The position numbers and the translations under genes were made by a program. This document shows, piece by piece, positions 8,501-16,906 of a stretch of DNA of 61,289 nucleotides. Positions within the stretch are counted from its first letter, which is position 1; each line of letters begins with the position of its first letter. Source of the DNA: Adlercreutzia muris (GTDB lineage: Bacteria; Actinomycetota; Coriobacteriia; Coriobacteriales; Eggerthellaceae); the NCBI RefSeq assembly GCF_008831045.1, contig NZ_WAJS01000017.1, positions 1 to 61,289 on the forward strand, in the 5' to 3' direction. A model generated the notes under the pieces. The model saw nothing but the letters and a program-made list of their open reading frames with translations. It was not told where the DNA came from and did not search any database.

Positions 8501-9550
8501 ATGGCTTGGATGAAAGAGATGCCCGCGAACCCGGTAGTTGCCGTGGCGGGGGCCACGGGCGCGGTGGGACAGGAGTTTCTGCGCGTACTGCACGATGTGG
8601 ATTTTCCCGCTTCTGAAGTGCGGGCGCTGGCCAGCGCGCGGTCGGCGGGCAAGAAGGTGCCCTTCGCGGGCTGCGGCCTGGTGCCGGCCGGCGACCTGGT
8701 AGTGCAGGAGATGACCCCGACGGCCTTCGAGGGCGTAGATATCGCCCTGTTCTCTGCCGGCGGCTCGGTGTCCAAAGAGATGCGCGATGCCGTGGTGGCG
8801 GCCGGTGCCGTCATGATCGACAACTCGAGCGCCTTCCGTATGGATGAGGACGTGCCGCTCGTGGTGCCCGAGGTGAACCCCGAGGACGTGGCCTGGCATT
8901 CCGGCGTCATCGCGAACCCGAACTGCTCCACCATCCAGATGGTGGTGGCCTTGAAGCCGCTCTACGATCTTTCGCCCATCAAGCGCGTCGTGGTGTCCAC
9001 CTACCAGGCGGCTTCGGGCGCCGGCGCCCCGGCCATGGCCGAGCTCTACGACCAGACCCGTGCGTTTTTGGACGGTACCCCCGAGGACGAGCTGGTCATC
9101 GATGCCTTCGCCCATCGTATCTCGTTCAACTGCATCCCCCATATCGACGTGTTCCTGGACGACGGCTCCACCAAGGAAGAATGGAAGATGGTCGTAGAGA
9201 CCAAGAAGATCATGGGCGACGAGGACATTCAGGTGAGCGCCACCTGCGTGCGCGTGCCGGTGCTGCGCTGCCACGGCGAGGCTATCAATGTGGAGTTCGC
9301 CGACGAGGTGACGGTGGATGCGGCTCGTGCCGCCCTGGAAGCTGCTCCAGGCGTGGTGGTCATGGATGATACCGACAATAAGGTGTATCCCATGCCCGGC
9401 CTGCTCGCTGGCACCGACGGCACTTTCATCGGCCGCTTGCGCCAGGATCCCACGGTGCCCCACGGCATCGCCTTCTGGAACGTGGCCGACCAGATTCGCA
9501 AGGGCGCCGCGCTGAACGCCGTGCAGATTGCCCAGCTGCTGCTGCCCTAG
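8501..9550 (+). CDS. asd: Aspartate-semialdehyde dehydrogenase
   Basis: 349 aa. It reduces L-aspartyl-4-phosphate to the semialdehyde with NADPH, the step after LysC. The Rossmann motif GATGAVG is at residues 18-24, and the catalytic cysteine is Cys142 in NPNCSTIQM. The ATG follows GAGAAGGGGAGAGAACCC. The 246-nt gap to lysC contains a hairpin and a folded repeat element, so asd may have its own leader control. A strong terminator follows. Confidence 0.95.
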   Translation: MAWMKEMPANPVVAVAGATGAVGQEFLRVLHDVDFPASEVRALASARSAGKKVPFAGCGLVPAGDLVVQEMTPTAFEGVDIALFSAGGSVSKEMRDAVVAAGAVMIDNSSAFRMDEDVPLVVPEVNPEDVAWHSGVIANPNCSTIQMVVALKPLYDLSPIKRVVVSTYQAASGAGAPAMAELYDQTRAFLDGTPEDELVIDAFAHRISFNCIPHIDVFLDDGSTKEEWKMVVETKKIMGDEDIQVSATCVRVPVLRCHGEAINVEFADEVTVDAARAALEAAPGVVVMDDTDNKVYPMPGLLAGTDGTFIGRLRQDPTVPHGIAFWNVADQIRKGAALNAVQIAQLLLP

Positions 9551-9575
9551 GGCGCAGCTCCGAATTCGATGCGCG

Positions 9576-9600
9576 AGGCGGCCTTCGGGCCGCCTTTTTC
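9576..9600 (+). terminator. Intrinsic terminator of asd
   Basis: AGGCGGCC (9576-9583), loop TTCG, GGCCGCCT (9588-9595), then a T-run. A further 9-bp hairpin (9601-9609 with 9621-9629) follows directly. Confidence 0.85.
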
Positions 9601-9669
9601 GTCGGCGCCTGGGGGTCTTGGGCGCCGACGCTTTGACAGTCTGCATTCGGCATTCGAAGAGGGCCCTTT

Positions 9670-9833
9670 CTGCGCGAGATCGGGAGTTATGAGCCTCTCG
9701 GGAAGCGACAGACGGTCCAGTACGGAAACTTGTTGATCTACGCACCTGCCTGACCTGGTACTTTGCCGTGATCTCTCCCGAGCTGTAGTTGCTGTGAGAA
9801 ACCGAGACGCTCATAACTCAAGATCTCGTGCGG
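9670..9833. repeat. Long inverted-repeat element, copy 1, with conserved core
   Basis: Arms of 32 nt (9670-9701 and 9802-9833) match as inverted repeats at 27 of 32 positions around a 100-nt centre. The centre holds GCCTGACCTGGTACTT (9748-9763), which recurs with one change at 21271-21286 inside another inverted-repeat element whose arms are unrelated to these. The right arm overlaps the last five codons of tlyA. The element fills most of the gap between convergent asd and tlyA; no protein is encoded in it. Confidence 0.6.
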
Positions 9834-10627
9834 AAATGAAGGGACTCATCGACTGAGTCGGCCGCCCCTTCCAAATTGCCGCGGTACACGGCGCGGACGA
9901 GGTATTCCACGTTGCCCTCGGGGCCGGTGATGGGGGATTCCACGACGCCGGTCGCCTCGAACTCCTCGGCGGCGAGTGCGGCCTTCACCTCTTCGACGCA
10001 GCGCCTGCGCACGGCCGCATCGCGCACGACACCGCGATCGGTCTCGTCGTGGGCCGATTCGAACTGGGGCTTTACCAGCCCGATGAAGACGGTGCCCGGG
10101 CGGCTGAAGCGGGGGAAGACCGGAGCCAGGGCCGCCAGGCCGATGAAGGACACGTCGATGACGATGAGGTCGAAGGGGGCACCGAGCGCGGCCGGGTCGG
10201 CGTCCTTGATGTTGGTGCGCTCGAATACGGCCACCCGCGGGTCCTGGCGGATCTTCCAGGCCAGCTGCCCGTAGTTCACGTCCAGGGCCGCCACCCGCGC
10301 CGCACCGGCCTGCAGGAGGCAGTCGGTAAAGCCGCCGGTGGAGGAGCCGATATCGAGGCAGTTCAGGCCCGCTGCCTCTTGGCCGAAGGCATCAAGGGCC
10401 CCCTGGAGCTTCTTGCCCCCGCGGGAGACGAACTGCTTGCGGCCCCGAATGAAGATGTCGGCATCGGGAGCCACCTTCACGGCAGCGCTCGTCGCATATG
10501 CATCGTTTACGCGCACTTCCCGAGCCATGACCGCCCGCAGGGCCTCGTCGCGGGTGGGGAAGTCCCCCCGTGCGACGAGCAGGTCGTCCAGGCGCATTTT
10601 CTTCGGCTTCTTGCTCATGGGGGCCAT
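9818..10627 (-). CDS. tlyA: TlyA-family rRNA 2'-O-methyltransferase
   Basis: 269 aa. An N-terminal S4 RNA-binding domain (about 5-65; RLDDLLVARG, VSRGGKKL) is followed by an FtsJ-type Rossmann methyltransferase (about 80-255; DIGSSTGGFTDCLLQ SAM motif, DVSFIGL, LVKPQFE). Characterised TlyA proteins methylate 16S C1409 and 23S C1920, which sets capreomycin susceptibility. The ATG at 10627 overlaps the tatD stop as TAATG, pointing to translational coupling; an ATG at 10618 is the alternative. The last codons lie inside the inverted-repeat element at 9670-9833. Confidence 0.9.
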   Translation of the reverse strand: MAPMSKKPKKMRLDDLLVARGDFPTRDEALRAVMAREVRVNDAYATSAAVKVAPDADIFIRGRKQFVSRGGKKLQGALDAFGQEAAGLNCLDIGSSTGGFTDCLLQAGAARVAALDVNYGQLAWKIRQDPRVAVFERTNIKDADPAALGAPFDLIVIDVSFIGLAALAPVFPRFSRPGTVFIGLVKPQFESAHDETDRGVVRDAAVRRRCVEEVKAALAAEEFEATGVVESPITGPEGNVEYLVRAVYRGNLEGAADSVDESLHFRTRS

Positions 10628-11430
10628 TATAACCTGAAGTTTCGGGCGCGGGGCAGCGGTGCCTGCTCGGTGCCAAGCAGGGCGGCGCTCGTTGTGGCCA
10701 GACGCTCGGCGAGAAGGGTGCGGTCGATGGCTTTCAGCTGGGCAATGCCGGAAAGCGCATTGCCCAGCTCGGCCTGCCAGACGTTGGCGGGCAGCGTCTC
10801 TCCCGCGCGGGAGGGCATGTCGGTTTCCAGCAGCAGGCGGTCGAGGGGAATCTGCCGGGCGTACTCGCGTCCGCGCCGCGATACCAGCATGCGGGGGCCT
10901 ACGGAGAAGTAGCAGCCGTCGGCCAGCGCGCGGGTCAGGTCGTCGGAGGTGCCCGAGAACCAGTGGAAGATGCAACAATGCCGCCGGGCCGTGCCGGCCG
11001 CCTCCAGCAGATCGAGCACGGTGCCCGCGGCATTCACGGCGTGGAGCGAGATGAGCTTGGGAGCGCCGTCATCGCAGGCAGCGAGGATGCGCTGGAGGGC
11101 GGCCGTCTGCACGGCGCGGCTCTCGTTGCCGTCGCGCGGGCCGGCGAAGTCGAGCCCCACCTCGCCGATGAAGGCCGTGGCAGCGGCGAGCTCGCAGAAG
11201 CGCACGAGGGCGTCACTGCCTACCGAGCCATCGGCGATCTGCCACGGGTGGGCTCCGAGCCCCACGGCCACGGTGGTCCCATCGGCCATGAGGGGGGCGA
11301 TCCGCTCGTACTCCTCCGGCGAGACGGTGCAGGAGAATGCGCCGATGCCCACATGGGCGCCGGCGCGGGCCGTCGCTGCCGGGTCGGGCGCGAAGCCGAG
11401 GTGGCAATGCATGTCGTACCAAGTTTCCAT
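10627..11430 (-). CDS. TatD-family metal-dependent hydrolase
   Basis: 267 aa from ATG 11430 (an ATG at 11442 adds four residues; neither has a clear Shine-Dalgarno). TIM-barrel hydrolase of the TatD DNase family: the metal-binding HxH is at residues 8-10 (MHCH), GEVGLDF supplies the glutamate, a histidine lies in SLHAV, and LLETDMPS carries the late aspartate. Family members are 3'-5' DNA exonucleases or related phosphoesterases. It forms an overlapping pair with tlyA. Confidence 0.8.
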   Translation of the reverse strand: METWYDMHCHLGFAPDPAATARAGAHVGIGAFSCTVSPEEYERIAPLMADGTTVAVGLGAHPWQIADGSVGSDALVRFCELAAATAFIGEVGLDFAGPRDGNESRAVQTAALQRILAACDDGAPKLISLHAVNAAGTVLDLLEAAGTARRHCCIFHWFSGTSDDLTRALADGCYFSVGPRMLVSRRGREYARQIPLDRLLLETDMPSRAGETLPANVWQAELGNALSGIAQLKAIDRTLLAERLATTSAALLGTEQAPLPRARNFRL

Positions 11431-11497
11431 GGGGATAAGCATAGCAGAGGATCTATGGAAGTGCCGTGGCCGGAAGGTAACGGATGGCGCCGCTCGC

Positions 11498-11535
11498 GCC
11501 GTGCGGGTTGACCTGGCGGCCGCACGGCCTAGAAT
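11498..11535 (+). promoter_or_regulatory. Promoter with overlapping inverted repeat
   Basis: TTGACC (11508-11513), a 16-nt spacer and TAGAAT (11530-11535) make a plausible sigma-70 promoter 50 bp before the PQ-loop gene. The -35 and spacer lie inside a 9-bp inverted repeat (GCCGTGCGG at 11498-11506; CCGCACGGC at 11520-11528), a possible operator. Confidence 0.5.
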
Positions 11536-11584
11536 CAAAACCCGTTGGCATATCCGTGCAAAAGTAAGGGAAGTGGTCGGAGTT

Positions 11585-11899
11585 ATGGCGGAAGTGCTCG
11601 AAGCCATCATGCTCATCTGTTTCGGCCTGTCGTGGCCGTTGAACGCCTACAAGAACTATCGGGCCGGCACAGCGGCCGGCACCAGCTGGCAGTTCATCGC
11701 GCTCATTACCGCCGGCTACTTCGCCGGCATCGCGGCCAAATTCGTTTCCGGCAATCTGAACTGGGTGCTGATCGTCTATTTCATCAACGTGGTGTGCATT
11801 GGCGCCAACTGGCTCGTCTACTTCCGCAATCGCCGGCTGGATGCTCAGCGCCAGACCGAGGTGGTTGTAGAGGAAGAGTCTCTCGTCGTAGTGGTCTAG
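11585..11899 (+). CDS. Small PQ-loop/SemiSWEET-like membrane protein
   Basis: 104 aa with three hydrophobic spans (about 6-22, 36-56 and 62-80). SWPLNAYKNYR near the first span resembles the PQ-loop turn of SemiSWEET-type half-transporters, which act as dimers for small solutes. The ATG at 11585 is preceded by GGGAAGTGGTCGGAG. The C-terminal tail is acidic, then valine-rich. Substrate unknown. Promoter at 11508-11535. Confidence 0.6.
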   Translation: MAEVLEAIMLICFGLSWPLNAYKNYRAGTAAGTSWQFIALITAGYFAGIAAKFVSGNLNWVLIVYFINVVCIGANWLVYFRNRRLDAQRQTEVVVEEESLVVVV

Positions 11900-12132
11900 G
11901 CTGTTTCTCCCTATTCCTCGTCGAGGGGTCCGCGGCCTCTTCGCGGGGGCACTTGCGTCGGCGGCGCCGCGAGGGCCGCTGGCGCCGCCGTGCCATCGAT
12001 GACGCCCGGCCCGCTCTCGGGGAGGCCCTCCAGTCACCATCGGCGGTTGGCTTGTCCTTTGGGATCGAAAGGGATGCTGCTATCATGTTGGCCCGACCGT
12101 GCAGGATCACCTCTATCGAATCGAGTTGCCCC

Positions 12133-12492
12133 ATGTCTACGATCGCGAACATAATCTGGATCATCTTTGGTGGTCTGGTCACGGCGATTGCCTGGTGCTT
12201 CGCTGGCCTCGTATTCTGCATCACTATTGTCGGCATTCCGCTCGGGCGGCAGTGCTTCAAGATGGCTTCGCTCACGCTCGCACCCTTCGGGAAGACCATC
12301 GTCTACGGCGGGGGAGCGCCGTCGCTTATCGCCAACATCTTCTGGCTCATCTTGGCGGGCCTGCCCATGGCCATTTCCTACGCGGTGCTCGGCGTGGCCT
12401 ACTGCATCACGGTCATCGGCATTCCCATTGGGCTGCAGTGCCTCAAGATGGCGAAGCTGTCCCTTCTGCCCTTCGGCGCGCAGGTAATGTAG
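12133..12492 (+). CDS. YccF-family (DUF307) inner-membrane protein
   Basis: 119 aa made of two copies of the YccF repeat. Each has a hydrophobic pair of spans ending in a short conserved loop: CITIVGIPLGRQCFKMASLTLAPFG and later CITVIGIPIGLQCLKMAKLSLLPFG. Length and duplication fit YccF. The ATG at 12133 fits the family N-terminus but has no clear Shine-Dalgarno. An in-frame ATG at 12085 has a better one (GAAAGGGA) and would add a 16-residue non-conserved leader. Function unknown. Confidence 0.75.
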   Translation: MSTIANIIWIIFGGLVTAIAWCFAGLVFCITIVGIPLGRQCFKMASLTLAPFGKTIVYGGGAPSLIANIFWLILAGLPMAISYAVLGVAYCITVIGIPIGLQCLKMAKLSLLPFGAQVM

Positions 12493-12566
12493 GCTCCCCA
12501 TGGCTTATGGGGCCGGACGGAGCCTTTCAAGGCTCTCGGCCAGGGGTTGAGGCTGGAGCGCGAGTC

Positions 12567-12971
12567 CTAGGATATGACCGTGCGCCAGTCGGCCTGGGCT
12601 GCCTCGGGATTCTCGTTCGACCCTAAATCTTCGGGGACGGTTTGCTCTTCGAACTCGGTCTGCTGCACCTTTTCGGCTTGGGTGGGATTCATCCAGTCGC
12701 CGGCGGCGGCGAAGGCGATGCAGAGCGCGATGACGGCCACGATGGCGATGGCTGCCCAGATGAGCCCGGGATGCTTGCGCGTGTTCGCCTTGGGGCCGCC
12801 CTCATCCACCTCGAACTCCTCCATGGCGGGAAATTCCGGATCGTCGGCCGACGACTCCAACACGGTCGGCTCCTCTGCGGCCAAGGGGTCGCGCTCGGCG
12901 AAGGTTTCCTTGCGCGCGCGGTGCTGGGGGGCTGTGCCGTGCTCTAGTTCCCGGGCTTTGTGGTCGCTCAT
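12567..12971 (-). CDS. Single-span membrane protein, function unknown
   Basis: 134 aa. Residues 1-65 are hydrophilic and rich in Glu/Asp, with a basic patch (RKHPG) just before one clear transmembrane helix (about 68-88, IWAAIAIVAVIALCIAFAAA); a 45-residue acidic, Gln/Glu-rich tail follows. That layout suggests a cytoplasmic N-terminus and an exterior tail. The ATG at 12971 follows GAGAGGATCCCCC. I do not recognise a family. Confidence 0.6.
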   Translation of the reverse strand: MSDHKARELEHGTAPQHRARKETFAERDPLAAEEPTVLESSADDPEFPAMEEFEVDEGGPKANTRKHPGLIWAAIAIVAVIALCIAFAAAGDWMNPTQAEKVQQTEFEEQTVPEDLGSNENPEAAQADWRTVIS

Positions 12972-13337
12972 AGGGGGATCCTCTCTCAACGATGGCATGG
13001 GGCGGGGAAGCGCGCTGGCGCGTGGCATCGGCTTCGGGCGCTTTCCCGCTCGTTCCGCCGGTTCCTTTCGCTTTCATGGTAGGGCGTTGGGTCGCGAAGG
13101 GCCCTCGCACGGGCCAGAAGAGGGGAATTGTTGGGCAAACTGCTTCGTTTTCGTTGAAATTCGCCCTCGGAGGATGATGCCCCCGGCCGCTCGGGGATGA
13201 TGCGGACTCCCTCGGGGCGGCTAAGGTAGAAGGCGACAAGCCACGGGCTCGTGCGCGGGCGCAGCCGGGCAGCGCGTCCAGGCCGCGCCGCACGCGAGCG
13301 CCCCGCAAGAAGCCCGTCCCGAAAGCGAGGAACCCCT
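12972..13337. other. 366-bp gap between divergent genes
   Basis: No gene is supported. The sequence is GC-rich with a short palindrome GGGCCCTCGCACGGGCC near 13098-13115 and an A/T-richer stretch at 13130-13165. It presumably holds promoters for the divergent neighbours, but I could not define boxes with confidence. Confidence 0.3.
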
Positions 13338-14312
13338 ATGACCGACCTGTCCCTCTCCGCCCCCGGCCGCCGCGTGCCGCTTGGCGCGGCCCTCCGCGCG
13401 GCGCTCGCCGCCGTGCTCGCGCTTGTCGCAGCCGTCGCTTTGGCCGCCTGCGTATCGGTGCTCACTGGTTGCTCGTCCGACGAGGCCGCCTCGATGGGAT
13501 CTGGTGTCGAGGCGGCGGTCGAGGGAGCTACCACGGACGAGTCCGGGGTGCTCGTGGTGGCCTCGGCGCTCAATAGCGAGCCTTACGAGCAGGCTACCAG
13601 CACGAGCCAGATCGGCTTCACCGTGGAGTTGCTCGAGCTGGTGGGCGAGCAGGCGGGGCTGGACGTGCGGTTCGCCAAGGCGGTGAACCACAAAGATGCC
13701 GACCAGAACATCACGCCGGGGCAGCCCGAGGATGTGGCGGCCAAGGTGGCGGCCGGCGAGGCCGATCTGGGTGCCTCCTCCCTCACCACGGACGGTGGTC
13801 TGGAGGGCGTTACGTGCACCGAGCCCTACCTGCATGCCGATTACGCGGTGCTGACGAAGATGGGCGCCGGCCTCGACAGCCTGGAGGCTCTGGCCGCGGC
13901 CGAGGCTCCGGTGGTGGCCATTCAGGACGAGCCGGCCATCGCCTCCTGGGTGGCCGAGCTTCTGCCCCAAGCGGAGGTGGTGCCCTTCGAGGACGGCATC
14001 GACGCCCTGATGGAGCTGAATTCCGAGCGGGCCCAGGCCGCCATTGTGGATGAGCCGCGCTTTCGTCGCTACATCAAAGTGAGGGAGCCCCATCTCCAGG
14101 CGGTAGAGGTGGTGCCCTCTGCCAAGGATTACGCCTTTATCGTGGCTGCCGGCAACGACGAGCTCGCTGCTACAATCAACGACGCCCTGGGCGCCCTGAA
14201 GGCCGATGGCTCCTACGACGAGCTGTACGACAACTGGTTCGGCGATGCCCCCGAGGCCGGCACCGCCACACGTCCGGCCGGAGAGGCAGTGCAGGACTCT
14301 ACGGGCGCCTAG
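13338..14312 (+). CDS. Extracellular solute-binding lipoprotein (family 3, amino-acid type)
   Basis: 324 aa. It has a basic N-terminus, a hydrophobic core and a lipobox LTGC (cysteine near residue 46). The remainder resembles periplasmic-binding-protein family 3 (SBP_bac_3): GFTVELLELVGEQAGLDVRF, then VAAKVAAGEADLGASSLT, EPYLHADYAV, a mid-domain DEPAIASWVAELL, and the terminal NDALGALKADGSYDELYDNWF. Such proteins deliver amino acids to ABC importers, but no permease or ATPase lies adjacent, so it is an orphan here. The signal region is long and alanine-rich. The ATG follows GCGAGGAACCCCT. Confidence 0.8.
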   Translation: MTDLSLSAPGRRVPLGAALRAALAAVLALVAAVALAACVSVLTGCSSDEAASMGSGVEAAVEGATTDESGVLVVASALNSEPYEQATSTSQIGFTVELLELVGEQAGLDVRFAKAVNHKDADQNITPGQPEDVAAKVAAGEADLGASSLTTDGGLEGVTCTEPYLHADYAVLTKMGAGLDSLEALAAAEAPVVAIQDEPAIASWVAELLPQAEVVPFEDGIDALMELNSERAQAAIVDEPRFRRYIKVREPHLQAVEVVPSAKDYAFIVAAGNDELAATINDALGALKADGSYDELYDNWFGDAPEAGTATRPAGEAVQDSTGA

Positions 14313-14380
14313 GGCGGCCGCGCCCGCCGCGCCTCGCTGTTTATCGAACAGGCGGTGAAACCTTGATGGGTCTTTCGCCG

Positions 14381-14433
14381 TATCGCCCCAGAGGGCGATA
14401 GAATGGAAAGCCGTCTCTTGTGGACGGCTTTCC
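14381..14433 (+). terminator. Tandem hairpins between the binding protein and pcrA
   Basis: TATCGCCC/GGGCGATA (14381-14388, 14393-14400) is followed by GGAAAGCCGTC/GACGGCTTTCC (14405-14415, 14423-14433). Together they probably end the upstream transcript; the second is the stronger stem. No long T-run follows. Confidence 0.5.
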
Positions 14434-14484
14434 CGTTGTTCGGGGCCGAGCGCCCCTTTGTTTGCGAAGTAAAAGGACGGACCT

Positions 14485-16899
14485 GTGCCCATCGATATCG
14501 ACACCTTGAACGGCCCCCAGCGCGAGGCGGTCGTCACCACCGAAGGCCCGCTTTTGGTATTGGCCGGCGCCGGAAGCGGCAAGACCCGCGTTCTCACCTA
14601 CCGCATCGCCAACATTTTGGAGCAGAACCTGGCGGCGCCCTGGGAGATTCTGGCCATCACCTTCACCAACAAGGCGGCGGCTGAGATGCGCGAGCGTTTG
14701 GCCCAGCTCGTCGGCGGCCGAGCCCGGGGCATGTGGGTGTCCACCTTCCACTCCATGTGCGTGCGTATCCTGCGGGCCGATGCCGATCGCCTGGGCTTCA
14801 CGAAGAGCTTCACCATCTACGATGTGGACGACATGAAGCGCCTGTATAAGGACATCATGGCCGAGCTGAACATCGACCCGAAGCGCTTTCCGGTCAACCA
14901 GCTCATGAACCGCATCTCGAGCGCGAAGAACGACCTCGTCGTGCCCGGTGATTTCGAGAGTCGGGCCACCGACCCGGTGGGGCGCGTGGCCGCCCAGGTG
15001 TACACGCGGCTCCAGGAGCGCTTGCGCGCGGCCAATGCCGTGGACTTCGACGATTTGCTGCTGTACGCCTACCTGCTGCTCAAGCAGCATGAGGACGTTC
15101 GCACCGCCTACCAGGAGCGCTTCCGCTATATCATGGTGGACGAGTACCAGGACACCAACCGCGCCCAGTACGCCATCACCATGCTCCTGGCTGCTGGTCA
15201 TCGCAATGTCATGGTGGTGGGCGACGACGACCAGTCCATCTACTCCTGGCGCGGTGCCGATCTGCGCAACATCTTGGAGTTCGAGAGCGATTACCCCGAG
15301 GCGCGCGTGGTGAAGCTGGAGCAGAACTACCGCAGCGTGGGCAACATCCTCGCTGCCGCCAACGCTGTGATCGCCAACAACCAGCACCGTAAGGCGAAGC
15401 GCCTGTTCACTTCATCGGGCGACGGCGACAAGATCTCGGTGTACATGGCCTCCGACGAGCGGGACGAGGGTCGCTGGATCGCCGGGGAGATCGAGAAGCG
15501 CTGCGCAGACGGCGTGTCCTACAACAACATGGCGGTGTTCTACCGCACCAACGCCCAGTCCCGCATGCTGGAAGACATGCTGCTGCGGGCCGGCGTGCCC
15601 TACCGCATCGTCGGCGGCACCCGCTTCTTCGACCGCGCGGAGATCCGCGATGTGATGGCCTATCTCACCCTGGTGGTGAACCCGGCCGACGACATCGCCG
15701 CCAAGCGCGTGGTGAACGTACCGCGCCGCGGCATCGGCAAGGCTACCATCGAGCGCATCGACCAGTTCGGCCGCGAGCTGAACATGCCCTTCCTCACCGC
15801 CGCCGAGCTGGCCATCGTCGATGAGGACATTCGGCCGGCCACCCGCCGGGCCGTGGGCGAATTCGTGCAGGTTCTCAAGGACGGTGCCAGCTACGAGGGC
15901 GACCTGCGCAAGGTCATCGAGCGCATCATCGATCAGGCCGGACTCATCGAGGCGCTGCAGAACGAGGGCACCGACGAGGCCCGCGGCCGCATCGAGAACA
16001 TCCAGGAGTTTCTGGGCGTAGTGGACGAGTTCGTGGAGACTCATGATGCCGAGGATGCCGACTACGCCGCGCCCACGGCCGGCGAGAGCCCCGAGGCGGA
16101 GCCGGTGCGCGTGCTGCGGGGCGATTCCCTGGCCGACTTCATCGAGTGGGTGCGCCTGCGCACCGACCTGGACACGGTGACCGAGGACGGCCAGGCCGTC
16201 ACCCTCATGACCGTGCACTCCTCCAAGGGCCTGGAGTTCGACTGCGTGTGGGTGGCCGGCATGGAGGAGACCCTGTTTCCCCACATGAACTCCGTGGGCG
16301 ACGCCGCGGCCGTGGAAGAGGAGCGGCGGCTGGCCTATGTGGCCATCACCCGCGCCCGCAAGAAGCTCTACCTCACCTGCGCCCAGCAGCGCCAGATCTT
16401 CGGCCAGACCCACGCGAACCCCATTTCGCGCTTCATCGGCGAGATCCCGAGCGAGCTGCGCCAGACCACAGGTCTGGGCTCGGCGGGCTTCTCCGGCACC
16501 GGCTGGGAGAAACGGGGAAGCCGCCGGGGCATTGCCGGCTCGGGCACCGAGGCGGGGGAGGGCCGCGTGTTCGGCCGGTCGAGCGCCTCGGGATCCGGCG
16601 GCCGCTCCTTCGCCGAGTACCGTGCCGCTACCGGCTCGGGCCGCACGGCCGCCAGCAGCGGATCCGTGTCGCGAGGCGGGGCCGCGTCGGGGCGCGTTGG
16701 TGCCGGGGTGAACCCGAACGCGGGCAAGAAGGCCGCCGCCAAGGCCGCCTTCGCCGCCGGCGATGCCGTGGACCACAAGACCTTCGGCCGTGGCATCGTG
16801 GTAAAGGTGGACGGCGACACCCTGCACGTCAAGTTCGCCAAGACCGGCCAGACCAAGAAGCTGCTGCGCGACTACGCCCCCATCGTGAAGATCGGCTAG
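14485..16899 (+). CDS. pcrA: ATP-dependent DNA helicase PcrA/UvrD
   Basis: 804 aa, superfamily 1A 3'-5' helicase used in nucleotide-excision repair and in clearing RecA and stalled polymerases. Walker A AGAGSGKT is at residues 27-34, the TFHSMCVRIL motif follows, motif II DEYQD is at 219-223, motif III is VGDDDQSIYSWRGA, and the late motifs are VTLMTVHSSKGLEFD and RRLAYVAITRARKKL. A low-complexity Ser/Gly/Arg linker (about 665-745) precedes a C-terminal Tudor-like domain (FGRGIVVKVDGDTLHVKF), which in PcrA contacts RNA polymerase. GTG start after AAAAGGACGGACCT. Confidence 0.95.
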   Translation: MPIDIDTLNGPQREAVVTTEGPLLVLAGAGSGKTRVLTYRIANILEQNLAAPWEILAITFTNKAAAEMRERLAQLVGGRARGMWVSTFHSMCVRILRADADRLGFTKSFTIYDVDDMKRLYKDIMAELNIDPKRFPVNQLMNRISSAKNDLVVPGDFESRATDPVGRVAAQVYTRLQERLRAANAVDFDDLLLYAYLLLKQHEDVRTAYQERFRYIMVDEYQDTNRAQYAITMLLAAGHRNVMVVGDDDQSIYSWRGADLRNILEFESDYPEARVVKLEQNYRSVGNILAAANAVIANNQHRKAKRLFTSSGDGDKISVYMASDERDEGRWIAGEIEKRCADGVSYNNMAVFYRTNAQSRMLEDMLLRAGVPYRIVGGTRFFDRAEIRDVMAYLTLVVNPADDIAAKRVVNVPRRGIGKATIERIDQFGRELNMPFLTAAELAIVDEDIRPATRRAVGEFVQVLKDGASYEGDLRKVIERIIDQAGLIEALQNEGTDEARGRIENIQEFLGVVDEFVETHDAEDADYAAPTAGESPEAEPVRVLRGDSLADFIEWVRLRTDLDTVTEDGQAVTLMTVHSSKGLEFDCVWVAGMEETLFPHMNSVGDAAAVEEERRLAYVAITRARKKLYLTCAQQRQIFGQTHANPISRFIGEIPSELRQTTGLGSAGFSGTGWEKRGSRRGIAGSGTEAGEGRVFGRSSASGSGGRSFAEYRAATGSGRTAASSGSVSRGGAASGRVGAGVNPNAGKKAAAKAAFAAGDAVDHKTFGRGIVVKVDGDTLHVKFAKTGQTKKLLRDYAPIVKIG

Positions 16900-16906
16900 C
16901 CCTCGC

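Noticed and set aside
6929-9814. 961-codon minus-strand frame across lysC and asd
   Set aside because: It is antisense to two clearly recognisable enzymes, is rich in His/Gly/Arg/Ala as expected from reversed GC-rich codons, and shows no domain. The same applies to long antisense frames over fusA (22547-24697), the PiT region (3749-5386) and the capsid region (48138-50474).
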